From IMG/VR virus record IMGVR_UViG_3300034158_000007, positions 62,001 to 126,000 of that record: a stretch of DNA of 64,000 nucleotides; one strand, written 5' to 3'. Both the position numbers and the translations under genes were made by a program. Shown piece after piece: positions 50,101-58,005 of the stretch. The stretch is from a virus. Below the pieces are notes generated by a model. It did no database searches and was not told where the DNA came from. It saw only the letters and a program-made list of their open reading frames with translations. How positions within the stretch are numbered: position 1 is the stretch's first letter; every line of letters starts with the position of its first letter.

Positions 50101-51750
50101 CACGTGTTCAACGGTACCGCATTTGTGAACATGGGTCGCTGGCGTGGTCTGGATGGCACCAACGGTACTAATGGTACCAATGGTCAATCTGCTTACCAAG
50201 TGTGGCAGACCATCCCAGGTAACGAAGATAAGACGGTTACGGAATACATCGCTTCGCTGAAAGGCGCAAACGGTCTGAGCATCAATCCGAAAGGTAATGT
50301 TGCTAACGTAGCTGCTCTTGACGCTATCAACCCTAAAGTAACCAATGACGCTTACACCGTTAACGATACAGGTCACCTGTTCGTTTACAACGGTACCGCG
50401 TGGATTGACTTCGGTTACATGCGTGGTGCTGATGGTCTCCAAGGTTCGGTAGGTCAGGGTCTGAACATCGTAGCTCAGTACGAGCTGTTGAGTGAACGTC
50501 CTGCCGCTGACACACTGGCAATCGGTGACGCAGTGTTTGTGGTTGAAACCCACATGCTGTATCAAGTAAACGATGCTGGCGTTTGGGGTCCAGGTATCCT
50601 GATCCAAGGTCCTGAGGGTGAAGAAGGTCCAGAAGGTAAGCAAGGTCCGATGGGTCCAGCGGTTAACATCGTTGGTACTTACCCTGACTTGGCTGCCCTG
50701 CAAGCCGCACACCCAACAGGTGTGGTTGGTGATGGTTACCTGATCGTTGGTGATCTGTGGCTGTGGAACGAAACTGATGCAGTGTACTACAACGCTGGTA
50801 ACATCAAAGGTCCTAAAGGTGACGACGGTCCTATCGGTAAGACAGGTCTGAAGGGTAACATTGGTCTGACTGGTCCACGTGGCTCCGTATGGATCTACCT
50901 GCCAGCTGGTCAACAAGCTCCGACTGCCATTAACGGTAAAGACGGTGACTGGGCTATCGCTGACGGCTTCGTGGTGTTCTACCGTTCTGGTGACATCTGG
51001 ACTCGCTTCGGTGTACTGGCTCCAGGCGGCGTAGAGTCTCCTGACGTTGCACTGGGTCGTGTAGTCCGTCTGGGTAACCAGTGGGTTGCTGAATCGGTAC
51101 CGGCTGTTACAACTCCAGTAGTTGATAAACAGTACGTCATGGTTGGTATCGCTGGCGGTAAAACAGAATGGAAAGAAATTACCATTCCTGCATCGGGCGT
51201 GCCTGATGTACCTGCTAACACCACCATTCCACAAGCCCGTACTTCCGCTGGCTGGGTTGCCACCGTTCCGACCATCACTGGTTTGACCGCTGGTAAACGC
51301 TTCGAGTTGAAAGATGGTGCGTGGGTCGAGTCGGTTATCCAAGTTGCAGTTGGTGCAAGCACTAAACCACAGGCTTACAAAGTTACTGGTGGTGTAGGCT
51401 CATGGGTAGATGTATCGATCGACACCTACAGTCTGGTGATCAACACCACTGCGTCGACTGGTACCTTCACACCAGACTTCACTGCACAGCAAACCTTCCG
51501 TGTTGGTACTGGTACTAAACCTACCATCAACCTGACTGCATTTACCACCGGGCGTTCCATGCTGGCGGTATTCGTATTGGAAGGCGCCACTAACAAAGCA
51601 GATTTCATTGCTTCGGGTGCTGGTTCCGCTGTTGCGTTCAACGCTGGCGTAGCCGCCGCTGACATTGAGTACGGTGCTAGTCAGACCGTGATCACTGCCT
51701 TCTGGAACGGCTTCGGTACTTGGATCATCTCTAAGGGTCCTTCGTACTAA
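47107..51750 (+). CDS. 1547 aa repeat-containing long tail fibre
   Basis: The longest gene in the window. It carries about 24 copies of a 24-36-residue unit with the core x-S-A-Y-x-x-(A/W)-V...G-T-E-A-E-W-L-x-S-L-x-G, spread over about residues 45-1050. Many are followed by short collagen-like runs (G-T-N-G-T-N-G, G-P-K-G-D-D-G-P-I-G). The unit is familiar from phage fibre shafts. Several N-D-A-Y-x-V/I...G-x-L-x-V-F/Y-N-G-T-A domains interrupt it. The last ~200 residues are a unique Thr/Val-rich beta domain, probably the receptor-binding tip. The N-terminal ~40 residues should attach to the virion. Repeats at DNA level make the gene prone to recombination and misassembly. Confidence 0.85.
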   Translation: MADQKQAGMISGMSPLAVITGDELMEVSSRQVDGTWKTFSILINKIRTNQGLSAYEVAVVNGFTGTQAEWLESLVGKSAYEIAVDLGFVGTEAEFIASLVGPSAYDEAVKAGYNGTEAEWLKSLEGKSAYQLAVINGFVGDVTAWLKSLEGKNAYQIAKELDPTIGTEAEWIESLAGASAYDVAVENGFVGTQEAWLTSLQGKSAYQVWVAQGNTGTEADYLLSLKGQDGTNGTNGKSAYQIWVDEGHVGDEAAFLLSLKGTDGVNGLSAYQVWEAQPANTGKTEAQFITAITGKNGTDGESAYEIWESQPGNTGKTELEFLEAITGKDGKSAYDLWVAVPANAGKSEAEFLESLKGKDGTNGTNGQSAYELWESQPANSGKSEAEFLTSLEGDSAYQVWLNEGNVGDVAAYLLSLKGQIGADGKSAYQVWLDAGNVGTADAFLLSLKGEKGKDGTNGTNGTNGQAINIIATIDQEQFDQIVADNQSVVGDGYIVGDIFQLLGEDGWVPSNPIVGPAGKGLNYLGTWPTGGALPLGPTFVAGDTYIWGATEDKKSLWTLIEADPDKGIVQHWVDIGVPGPRGASAYETWLALPGNAGKPEADFIAAIKGGKGDTGLTGPDGKSAFVVWQEEAGNAGKTEEEFFAFLTGKSAYQAAVDGGFTGTQPEWLESLKGESAYQLAVEGGYTGTQVEWIASLHGKSAYEIAVAGGYVGTEVQWVASLKGEKGEAAIAFEIIAKLTDVSELPKPGDPTRAYYVGKDLYVWIDAENDYENMGALDGQSAYELWVAQPGNAGKTEAQFLQSLHGKNLQVLGTKANEAAIKAIVDPVEQDAWLAADTDHLWIFAGGTWIDAGKFGGDNGKSAYELWEEQAGNVGKTEQEFLDSLKGTNGTNGTNGTNGESAYELWESQPANTGKSETEFLQSLKGTDGTDGKSAYELYVDGGGLLTEPEWLLSLKGKDGVNGTTTSYKGALPTVADLTPYVATAQLNDAYSITATGDLHVFNGTAFVNMGRWRGLDGTNGTNGTNGQSAYQVWQTIPGNEDKTVTEYIASLKGANGLSINPKGNVANVAALDAINPKVTNDAYTVNDTGHLFVYNGTAWIDFGYMRGADGLQGSVGQGLNIVAQYELLSERPAADTLAIGDAVFVVETHMLYQVNDAGVWGPGILIQGPEGEEGPEGKQGPMGPAVNIVGTYPDLAALQAAHPTGVVGDGYLIVGDLWLWNETDAVYYNAGNIKGPKGDDGPIGKTGLKGNIGLTGPRGSVWIYLPAGQQAPTAINGKDGDWAIADGFVVFYRSGDIWTRFGVLAPGGVESPDVALGRVVRLGNQWVAESVPAVTTPVVDKQYVMVGIAGGKTEWKEITIPASGVPDVPANTTIPQARTSAGWVATVPTITGLTAGKRFELKDGAWVESVIQVAVGASTKPQAYKVTGGVGSWVDVSIDTYSLVINTTASTGTFTPDFTAQQTFRVGTGTKPTINLTAFTTGRSMLAVFVLEGATNKADFIASGAGSAVAFNAGVAAADIEYGASQTVITAFWNGFGTWIISKGPSY
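47260..50250 (+). repeat. tandem imperfect repeat array inside fibre gene
   Basis: DNA-level repeats underlying the S-A-Y units, in which phrases like GGTAAGTCTGCTTA and ACTAACGGTACCAATGG recur many times. The GTACCAATGGTAC-type stretches encode the N-G-T runs. Two sub-types are visible: a shorter one with A-V-x-x-G-F-V-G-T and a longer one with W-E-S-Q-P-x-N-x-G-K. Confidence 0.8.
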
Positions 51751-51794
51751 AGACAACATATTGCCCCTCCTCACGGAGGGGCTTTATGCCGTTA
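51751..51794. terminator. bidirectional terminator, copy 2 of a 44-bp identical repeat
   Basis: Identical over 44 bp to 33349-33392, with stem GCCCCTCC/GGAGGGGC and loop TCAC. It again lies between convergent genes, including the downstream minus gene's stop codon. Confidence 0.9.
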
Positions 51795-52595
51795 CTCAGG
51801 AATCAGTTCAGACTCTTCTGGAGTTAAGTCAGCTACTTCCTCGTCCTTAGTGCTTGGGAAAGCTGGACGATCAGCGCCATGAACGTTAATCACGCTGAAG
51901 TAACTAGCGTCGATCCATTCAAAGTCCATGTGGATAAGTTTCTCAAAACGGAAAGCATCCAAGATGTATTGCTTCGCTTGTGGCGTCATCTTACTAACGT
52001 CAGCTTCAAAGATCGTAGGACCAATGAAGTTAAAGCAGTTCATCCGTGCTTTACCTAAACCCACAGCATGAGTCTTAGTCCACTCCCCGAATTCGTACAT
52101 AATGCATGCAGCGAAGTTCTCGTTCATGAAGTCAGGCGTAAGCTCCACCAACGGTACAGAGATCATTTCAACCTCTGTCATCGAACCGTAGAAGTAATGC
52201 ATGATTGCCCGTACAGATTCGATACCATCTGGGGTAAGTTCGTATGGCCAATAGTTAACCACCAAACTAACGGCGTCGTCTGGTTCAGACATTTGGTTCA
52301 TCTTGTTAACTTGGTCATCCGTCAGGAGTCGCATGATGAATGGCGTTATGTTAGTACGGACCGAATGTTGTAAGGTATCGTTAGTGTTACTACCCCCACG
52401 TTCTTTATAAGCCGTGTTGAACTCCTCGGTCGTGATCTTACCATGGGTCAATACATCCCAGTTATCATTCTCACGCGTCCAGTAGTCATTAGTCTCTAGG
52501 AGCTTCTTAGCGACGTCCGGATCTAATCTGGCAATGGTGCCAAGGCGCGTGTCTAAATGAATGTCTAGGGGTGTCAGGATTCGTTTAAGCCCCAT
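51792..52595 (-). CDS. hypothetical 267 aa protein
   Basis: An acidic protein with a helical N-terminus and a longer mixed domain containing several Trp, Met and Tyr, then an acidic Glu/Pro tail (E-E-V-A-D-L-T-P-E-E-S-E). It is the last gene of the operon reading leftward from the RecA-like gene. It overlaps the preceding gene by 11 nt. Unknown function. Confidence 0.58.
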   Translation of the reverse strand: MGLKRILTPLDIHLDTRLGTIARLDPDVAKKLLETNDYWTRENDNWDVLTHGKITTEEFNTAYKERGGSNTNDTLQHSVRTNITPFIMRLLTDDQVNKMNQMSEPDDAVSLVVNYWPYELTPDGIESVRAIMHYFYGSMTEVEMISVPLVELTPDFMNENFAACIMYEFGEWTKTHAVGLGKARMNCFNFIGPTIFEADVSKMTPQAKQYILDAFRFEKLIHMDFEWIDASYFSVINVHGADRPAFPSTKDEEVADLTPEESELIPE

Positions 52596-53073
52596 CTTTA
52601 GCCCCCCTGCCTTTACCCTTAGGTATTAATGTCGATAGATACGCATTAACTACCCGCATATTGGTAGCCGCGTACATCAAGAAGAACAGCCAGTAGTTAT
52701 TCAACAGGACTTGTTCAAGCTCTGTATGCTCTACTGCTTTCTTAAGCGTCTCGTTATCCACAATGGCAGTCTTGTTAGTGAATGGAACGAAAGCACCCAC
52801 GAACTTCTTAATAGCCACATCAATGTCGTCGATTGCTTGTACAAAGGTTGCGGTCGTAGTCATCAACGTTTGGATATTAGAGGTTACATTACGTAACTTA
52901 TCCCACACGTGTTTCTCAGCATAGTCGTCAGTCATCATAATGAGATTCAGGTCACCCCGAATCTCAGTAATGGTGTCAATCAGTTTATGCGAGTGCGCTA
53001 CGTCCTCAGCGTTGAACAGTTCATCCAAGGCTTCAACCAAAGCTTCTTTAAGCTGGTTGTTGAGGTCTGACAT
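52585..53073 (-). CDS. hypothetical 162 aa helical protein
   Basis: Almost entirely helical, with Leu/Ile heptads and an acidic first half, then a hydrophobic segment (Y-W-L-F-F-L-M-Y-A-A) near residue 130 and a basic tail (K-G-K-G-R). A membrane association is possible. It follows the 224 aa gene by 2 nt. Confidence 0.55.
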   Translation of the reverse strand: MSDLNNQLKEALVEALDELFNAEDVAHSHKLIDTITEIRGDLNLIMMTDDYAEKHVWDKLRNVTSNIQTLMTTTATFVQAIDDIDVAIKKFVGAFVPFTNKTAIVDNETLKKAVEHTELEQVLLNNYWLFFLMYAATNMRVVNAYLSTLIPKGKGRGAKDGA

Positions 53074-53075
53074 AG

Positions 53076-53750
53076 TTACACCAAGTTGTTATTCAAGTGC
53101 TGAGCTTTGAGATATACCGAAAGGGTCTTGTTAGACTTAACAGTACTATCGAACTCAGTCATGATGGAGTTAATTGAAGCTTCACCAGTTTCAATGATGG
53201 AGCGGTTCATAGCGAGGTAAGCTTGTTCATCACCACCACGACATTTGATCATCTCACGGATCATGTCATGCAAACCTTTCGATGCGTTCACCTGAAGCTC
53301 AGGAGCCGACAGACGAGCACCTTTCGAGTCACCGGTAGGTTGGCCTGTACGTTGGTCTACAACGTGGTTAGACGAGGGGATAGAAGCCTTCTTGACCAAC
53401 ATCTGTACCTGACGGCGGAAAGGAACGATACCCACAAGGTGTTTGTTCGCAGTACGGTACGTTTGGCCGGTTTGTTGGTCGGTGAGAATCACGTGCTGGA
53501 ATAGATCGTATTCCAGTTCATCCGCAATCGCGTAGATGGTATTCATCTGAAGCGTTTGCTCTTGGAGGTTCGGCGCGAAGAGAGCCATGATTTCAGAATC
53601 ATCCTCCAGTCGCTCGATCCATTCCAAAAAGTCTTTATCTGTCATGGATGCAAACATCTCCTCATACACCTGAGGGTTTGCAGAGCCTGGAAGGAATTTA
53701 CTAATCCAATAGATGGCTTCCTTCTCAGCCAGTTTTCTGTCATTAGCCAT
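53076..53750 (-). CDS. 224 aa protein resembling the RNA polymerase beta C-terminal region
   Basis: Helical N-terminal ~90 residues are followed by a stretch with the order of the bacterial beta-subunit C-terminus: D-Q-Q-T-G-Q, V-G-I-V, Q-R-T-G-Q-P-T-G, G-A-R-L-S-A-P-E-L-Q-V (compare G-G-Q-R-F-G-E-M-E-V), then a helix like L-Q-E-M-L and C-R-G-G-D (compare K-S-D-D). The similarity is by eye and distant, so it is a hypothesis. If right, it would be a short extra RNAP subunit or a beta-clamp mimic. A GGAGG site precedes the ATG. Otherwise unknown. Confidence 0.35.
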   Translation of the reverse strand: MANDRKLAEKEAIYWISKFLPGSANPQVYEEMFASMTDKDFLEWIERLEDDSEIMALFAPNLQEQTLQMNTIYAIADELEYDLFQHVILTDQQTGQTYRTANKHLVGIVPFRRQVQMLVKKASIPSSNHVVDQRTGQPTGDSKGARLSAPELQVNASKGLHDMIREMIKCRGGDEQAYLAMNRSIIETGEASINSIMTEFDSTVKSNKTLSVYLKAQHLNNNLV

Positions 53751-53776
53751 GATAGCCTCCGGTTAAAGTCATACGA

Positions 53777-54082
53777 TTACTTAACTAGAGCACCATAGAT
53801 CGGGGCTACGTTTGTATCGGTGCAGCTTGGTAGACGCTTCTTAACGAGGTACGGAAATACCTTAGCTACGAAGGTGGTATGCCATTGGTCGAAATCCTCT
53901 GTAACCAACAGCGCAGCTCGAAGATCCATGGTATTACCCGGATACTGAGCCAACAACCCATGGAAGTAACTATTCAACTGGGCTACATCCTGACACTGAC
54001 CCATACGTCGGTAAAGGTCTTCGGTTAACTCTACATCTTTCCCTCTCAGGGAACACAACAGTTTCATTTTCAGGTCGGTCAT
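53777..54082 (-). CDS. hypothetical 101 aa protein
   Basis: Small helical protein with basic N-terminus, member of the operon below the RecA-like gene (9 nt after the 115 aa gene, 26 nt before the next). No motif recognised. Confidence 0.55.
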   Translation of the reverse strand: MTDLKMKLLCSLRGKDVELTEDLYRRMGQCQDVAQLNSYFHGLLAQYPGNTMDLRAALLVTEDFDQWHTTFVAKVFPYLVKKRLPSCTDTNVAPIYGALVK

Positions 54083-54091
54083 AAAAAATAC

Positions 54092-54439
54092 CTATTTTAT
54101 CTCACCACGGTAAATAGCCTCCGTGTGCTTAATAAGGAATTGGACAAGTAGATGGCGATGGCAGAATTTGCCGGGTGGACAATAACAGCCAACAGCCAAG
54201 AGTTCTATATTGAATAAGTCTCGGAAGTATTCTGGGTATTCCAGTAATCGAGACTCAAGGAGTTTGTTATACTCGATGGCGTAGTCTTCGTCGGAAAGTC
54301 CATGGTACTTATATGCTGACAGTAACTCCCATGTGGGAGCGAGCATCCAGTCACCAGACTTAATGCTCGTATCCATGTAGGGTACGCCCCGATCCTTTAC
54401 TTTGTGGACACGGGATAATTGGTACGTATGGACTTGCAT
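54092..54439 (-). CDS. DUF488-like protein
   Basis: 115 aa ending with V-G-C-Y-C-P-P-G-K-F-C-H-R-H-L-L, the cysteine-rich C-x-C-x-P-G-x-x-C-H-R signature of DUF488/DUF4326-type phage and bacterial proteins. The first part has Trp/Tyr-rich strands. The family's biochemical role is unknown; the conserved Cys/His cluster suggests metal or thiol chemistry. It sits 3 nt from the upstream gene in the RecA operon. Confidence 0.6.
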   Translation of the reverse strand: MQVHTYQLSRVHKVKDRGVPYMDTSIKSGDWMLAPTWELLSAYKYHGLSDEDYAIEYNKLLESRLLEYPEYFRDLFNIELLAVGCYCPPGKFCHRHLLVQFLIKHTEAIYRGEIK

Positions 54440-54442
54440 CGA

Positions 54443-55018
54443 TTATAAACTCGCAGTTACCATCGTTGGATCGAGTGGTTCCCCACCTGCTACGCGACGC
54501 ATCTTCTCTTCCGCGACTTTCCGAAAGACTACGTCAAATTTCTCAGGGGACAAGTAAGCAATGGCGTCAACCAAGATCTTCTGCTCATCCACAGGTTTTT
54601 CTTTGATACGAAATTCGATCTCATCGCCACAACCGTTAGGGAAACCCTTTCTACGACCGTGGTAGATGTAGTCAACTGTCGATGGAATGATAATGGGTTG
54701 ACCATTATCGTCCAATACCCGATCACCCTTACGATGATCGTAAATGACGTTACCGTTACAGTCGAATGTCACCCGACCGTGTTCATCAGGCCGAGGCACA
54801 TCTTCCGGGTAGGTAGCGTAGTGAGTAATGCTACCACCCGGTATTCCACCAATAGCCCGCTCAAAGGCACTGCTGTCACTTCCGCGACTACGATGGTGTT
54901 GAGCCATCGTGTAACCACCTATTCTTTCTGACATGGGGATACCTACCAAGTCTGCTTCTTTGGGACGTTCACGGCGAACGGTGTATATCCCGTGGCCGTG
55001 ATCTATCAGTTGGTCCAT
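54443..55018 (-). CDS. hypothetical 191 aa protein
   Basis: Gly/Asp/His-rich first half with repeated H-G/H-H motifs and a central D-x-N-G-N-V-I-Y-D-H segment, then a helical C-terminal third. The first gene after the RecA-like gene's terminator. No family recognised. Confidence 0.55.
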   Translation of the reverse strand: MDQLIDHGHGIYTVRRERPKEADLVGIPMSERIGGYTMAQHHRSRGSDSSAFERAIGGIPGGSITHYATYPEDVPRPDEHGRVTFDCNGNVIYDHRKGDRVLDDNGQPIIIPSTVDYIYHGRRKGFPNGCGDEIEFRIKEKPVDEQKILVDAIAYLSPEKFDVVFRKVAEEKMRRVAGGEPLDPTMVTASL

Positions 55019-55037
55019 ATTACTTATCCTTTAAATG

Positions 55038-55056
55038 CCCCGCACCTAAGCGCGGG
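55038..55056. terminator. hairpin downstream of recombinase gene
   Basis: CCCGC (55038-55042) and GCGGG (55051-55055) with an 8-nt loop; reading minus it is followed by GCATTT. Modest strength, so partial read-through into 55018 is likely. Confidence 0.55.
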
Positions 55057-55077
55057 TCTATATCGGTATTGTCTGGA

Positions 55078-56526
55078 TTACTTGGTTTGGGTAGCAGCGC
55101 CTTTAGCAAGGGCGAGAGGAATGATCTTAGCTTTATCTGCATCGGACATCCAGTAAGGTTTGTAATCGCCTGTGCGCATGCGCAGGAGATCGTAGGTGGA
55201 CAGGAAGTTCTTCTCGCTCAAGTGTGCGTCTTCTTCGAACATCCAATAACCGCGAGTTTTAGTCAGGATAACATCCCAATCATAACCCATTGCTTTCAGG
55301 TCTTCGTACAGTTCTTTTGGAGTACACACTTGTTCGGCGGTCCAACGTTGGAACATGATCAACTGAAGCATTTCCGATTGGATCTCTACGGCACGACGCA
55401 GTGCAGGAGTTTCATCAAGTTTCTTACGCACTACGGTACGACCCAACTTAACATCAGGGCACAGCTCAACGTAGTAGTTGATGTTGTTACCACCGATACC
55501 CCAACCTGCTTCTTTGCAGTAGTCGAACTCAGACAGCGATGGCAGCAAGCCTTCAGTTTGAGAAACGATCAGGTTGAATGGTAGACCAGTGATACCACCT
55601 TTACCACGCAGGTTCTTAATCTCCAATACACGGAGGTCAGAGTCACCTTGAATAGCGGTAGAGTTGTCCAGTGGGTAGACAGGCATCTTCTCTTTGTTCA
55701 GCATAACCTTGTTGGACATGATGTCCCACACGTTGTTAGGCAGTGAATAGAAGCCAGACGATACACCTTTCAATACGGTGTCACGTTTCATCTCACTGAG
55801 GTTACGCTTATCAGTTGGATACATCTCCATCTGAATGATGTCACCAACGTGAGCGGTCAGGATCATGTAAGTACCAGTCTTGGCACATACCTGAGGCAGT
55901 TGGTTGAACAACTGGTTCTTAGCCTTACCGTTGGTCATTGCGTCAGTGTTGTTACCAGAAGCGCCGATGGCGTTCTTCTCGTACATATCAGCAACAGCGG
56001 TAACGATGAACTTAGAGAAGCTATCGATGAAGCCGGTAGTTGGATACAAGCACTTCTTGTTATTACCGTTGATATCCAAGAAAGGAGTAGAACGGATATG
56101 CGTCTTAGCATCCTTCTCTTTCTCAGTCAATGCGGTACGGAACAGTTTAAAGAACTCATCACCGGTATAACGGGACAAGTCGGTAAATACGAACTGCTCA
56201 TCGTTTTCCCAATCGATACTACCCAGTTCCTCAATGGCTTTAGCCAAAGACGAGAAACGCTGTACAGGGTTCAGTGTACCCTCTGTATCGTAGATGAGTG
56301 AGTAACTGCCTGGGTGGGCTCGACGAGCCATAGCGATCATGTAGACGCCCAGAGCGGTCTTAAAGTTGTTTGGTCGGGAAGCGATACCAGTCAGCGAACC
56401 GAGGCCGCCGTTCATGATCATCTCACCGTGCTTTCCCTGCTCGTACTTACCGGTGGGAATATCCATCATACAGCCGATGTTCAGTGCTGGCCGGAAAGCA
56501 GGTTTCTCAAAATGGTTTGCGAACAT
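55078..56526 (-). CDS. RecA/UvsX-like recombinase
   Basis: 482 aa with a RecA-type ATPase core. A P-loop-like G47-I-A-S-R-P-N-N-F-K56-T57 lacks the second glycine. Y-S-L-I-Y-D-T-E-G-T (residues 74-83) supplies the catalytic Glu region, and Y-M-I-L-T-A-H is Walker B-like. A long C-terminal domain extends to A-A-T-Q-T-K. In phiKZ relatives the equivalent RecA-like protein (gp152) sits next to a virion protein gene, as here (56634). It would load on single-stranded DNA and drive strand exchange in recombination-dependent replication and repair. Starts 107 nt from the divergent plus gene. Confidence 0.78.
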   Translation of the reverse strand: MFANHFEKPAFRPALNIGCMMDIPTGKYEQGKHGEMIMNGGLGSLTGIASRPNNFKTALGVYMIAMARRAHPGSYSLIYDTEGTLNPVQRFSSLAKAIEELGSIDWENDEQFVFTDLSRYTGDEFFKLFRTALTEKEKDAKTHIRSTPFLDINGNNKKCLYPTTGFIDSFSKFIVTAVADMYEKNAIGASGNNTDAMTNGKAKNQLFNQLPQVCAKTGTYMILTAHVGDIIQMEMYPTDKRNLSEMKRDTVLKGVSSGFYSLPNNVWDIMSNKVMLNKEKMPVYPLDNSTAIQGDSDLRVLEIKNLRGKGGITGLPFNLIVSQTEGLLPSLSEFDYCKEAGWGIGGNNINYYVELCPDVKLGRTVVRKKLDETPALRRAVEIQSEMLQLIMFQRWTAEQVCTPKELYEDLKAMGYDWDVILTKTRGYWMFEEDAHLSEKNFLSTYDLLRMRTGDYKPYWMSDADKAKIIPLALAKGAATQTK

Positions 56527-56633
56527 TGTTTATTCCTGTGGGTGGGTTGTGGATTACATTTGATTGGTATTAAGCGTAATTTTATGTTAACAGTGTCGCG
56601 ACTGTAATTAATAACTTTATAAGGTGCCTTAAA
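56527..56633. promoter_or_regulatory. divergent promoter region
   Basis: 107 nt, AT-rich, between RecA-like (minus) and the 303 aa gene (plus). It includes TTTTATG, TTATAAGG and a run TAATTAATAAC. No TATATTAC box is present. Confidence 0.4.
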
Positions 56634-57545
56634 ATGAATTTCGGAATTTTTGCTACACCAGCTCCAAGCAAGCCAGCCGTTGAAGAATTCGATGTATCTG
56701 AACTTGAGCCCAACGTGGAACCGCTTGGTATTGACGACGGTCCGTCCAATGCCCTGTTTGAACAACTGGGTACTATCTCTACCGAAGCTATGATGATGGG
56801 TAACATCTCTAAGTACTTTGGTCGTAAGGTTGATTCGCTCAGCGTATCTATTCAGGAAGGCTTCAAGTACCTGACTACTTACAACTACGATCCGATGGAA
56901 ACCCTACACCCTAACCAACTGCAATCGTGTGTTAATGGTCTGGACTACTTTGAAGTTGAGTCTTTGAAGATCTCCCAACCCAATGGCCTCAAAGGTGAGA
57001 TCCTACCACTGACCGCAATGTTGGTTGACCACGCTAAGGTAATGACGTTGGTATTGGATGAAGTGATTCGCCCAGCCACCTCACGGTTTGGTCACTACTT
57101 GTCGTTGAACTTCGATCGCGCTGACCGTCGTGACTTTGAATTCGGTATCTCTATCGGCGCTGACCGCATGAAGCTCTTAGAAGACGAGTCAAAGCTCTAC
57201 ACGGGTACTCGCCAGGCCCAGACCACCTTCGGTAAAGCATTCAACTCTTTTGCTGACTTCGTATCGGCTGAACGTAACATGCAAACCGTAAGTCAATTGG
57301 TTCATGGCGGTGCAACTGATGAGATCAAGAAAGCTGTTCAAGCTTTGGTACAGACCTCCGGTGCATTGATCCGTCGCATCAGTGAAGAACGTAGTGTCAC
57401 CACCAGTAACGAGTTTGCTAAGATGATCAGTGATCAATTGGCAGAAGCTGGTCGTTGGGTAGAATGGTACTCGGCTCAGATGACCCGCATCATCGAAACC
57501 AACAACGTACTGTACGAAATCGAGAAAGACCTGCTGGCTCTGTAA
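56634..57545 (+). CDS. 303 aa probable virion protein
   Basis: An acidic N-terminal tail (E-E-F-D-V-S-E-L-E-P-N) that could be removed by the prohead protease leads into a long helical domain with regular Leu/Val. Divergent from RecA-like, convergent with the 135 aa gene. In phiKZ, I recall gp153 (virion protein) beside gp152 (RecA-like); this gene is in the same place. Strong terminator after the stop. Confidence 0.55.
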   Translation: MNFGIFATPAPSKPAVEEFDVSELEPNVEPLGIDDGPSNALFEQLGTISTEAMMMGNISKYFGRKVDSLSVSIQEGFKYLTTYNYDPMETLHPNQLQSCVNGLDYFEVESLKISQPNGLKGEILPLTAMLVDHAKVMTLVLDEVIRPATSRFGHYLSLNFDRADRRDFEFGISIGADRMKLLEDESKLYTGTRQAQTTFGKAFNSFADFVSAERNMQTVSQLVHGGATDEIKKAVQALVQTSGALIRRISEERSVTTSNEFAKMISDQLAEAGRWVEWYSAQMTRIIETNNVLYEIEKDLLAL

Positions 57546-57554
57546 CGACATAAG

Positions 57555-57583
57555 TGCCCCTTCCTTACGGGAGGGGCATTATG
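57555..57583. terminator. bidirectional terminator between convergent genes
   Basis: TGCCCCTTCC and GGGAGGGGCA (57555-57578) form a 10-bp stem (one G-T pair) with loop TTAC, then TTATG. Confidence 0.85.
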
Positions 57584-57587
57584 ACGG

Positions 57588-57995
57588 TTATGTAGGTACA
57601 CACGTCCGTTGGCAGAACCCAAGAAGGTCCTTAATATCAGACTCGTAACCTTGTTCGGATGTATAATACAACCAGCATGGGGTTTGACGAACAATCCGAG
57701 TAACCAAGTTCTTATTATCAGTATCCAGACGTTCAATGGCAGGTAGGTTCTTCCAGATCAGTCCAGCAAATAGAGTAGGAAGTCGCATTGCATTGAAATC
57801 GTTCACCAGACCCATGTGTTGATTTAACAGCGTGATGGCGTCGTCATCATCGGTAGAACACTTCGCCAACTGTGCGTGCAATGAAGCCATTACACACATC
57901 CTCCGAAACTTCACATCAGATTTGAGCCACATCCAATTCCAGAACATCGCTCCAATCCGATAGTAGCTTGCTCGGAACCTATTAATTAGATTCAT
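57588..57995 (-). CDS. hypothetical 135 aa protein
   Basis: Basic, aromatic N-terminus (R-F-R-A-S-Y-Y-R-I-G-A-M-F-W-N-W-M-W), then a helical region and several Cys. It follows the RNase H gene by 10 nt. Unknown function. Confidence 0.55.
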   Translation of the reverse strand: MNLINRFRASYYRIGAMFWNWMWLKSDVKFRRMCVMASLHAQLAKCSTDDDDAITLLNQHMGLVNDFNAMRLPTLFAGLIWKNLPAIERLDTDNKNLVTRIVRQTPCWLYYTSEQGYESDIKDLLGFCQRTCVPT

Positions 57996-58005
57996 GAGTT
58001 ACCCA

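Noticed and set aside
47260-50250. CRISPR-like array
   Set aside because: The repeats are coding, in frame, vary in sequence and length and have no unique equal-length spacers; they encode fibre units.
49903-51342. 479 aa minus-strand frame under the fibre end
   Set aside because: Antisense to a well-supported gene, without ribosome site or protein-like composition.
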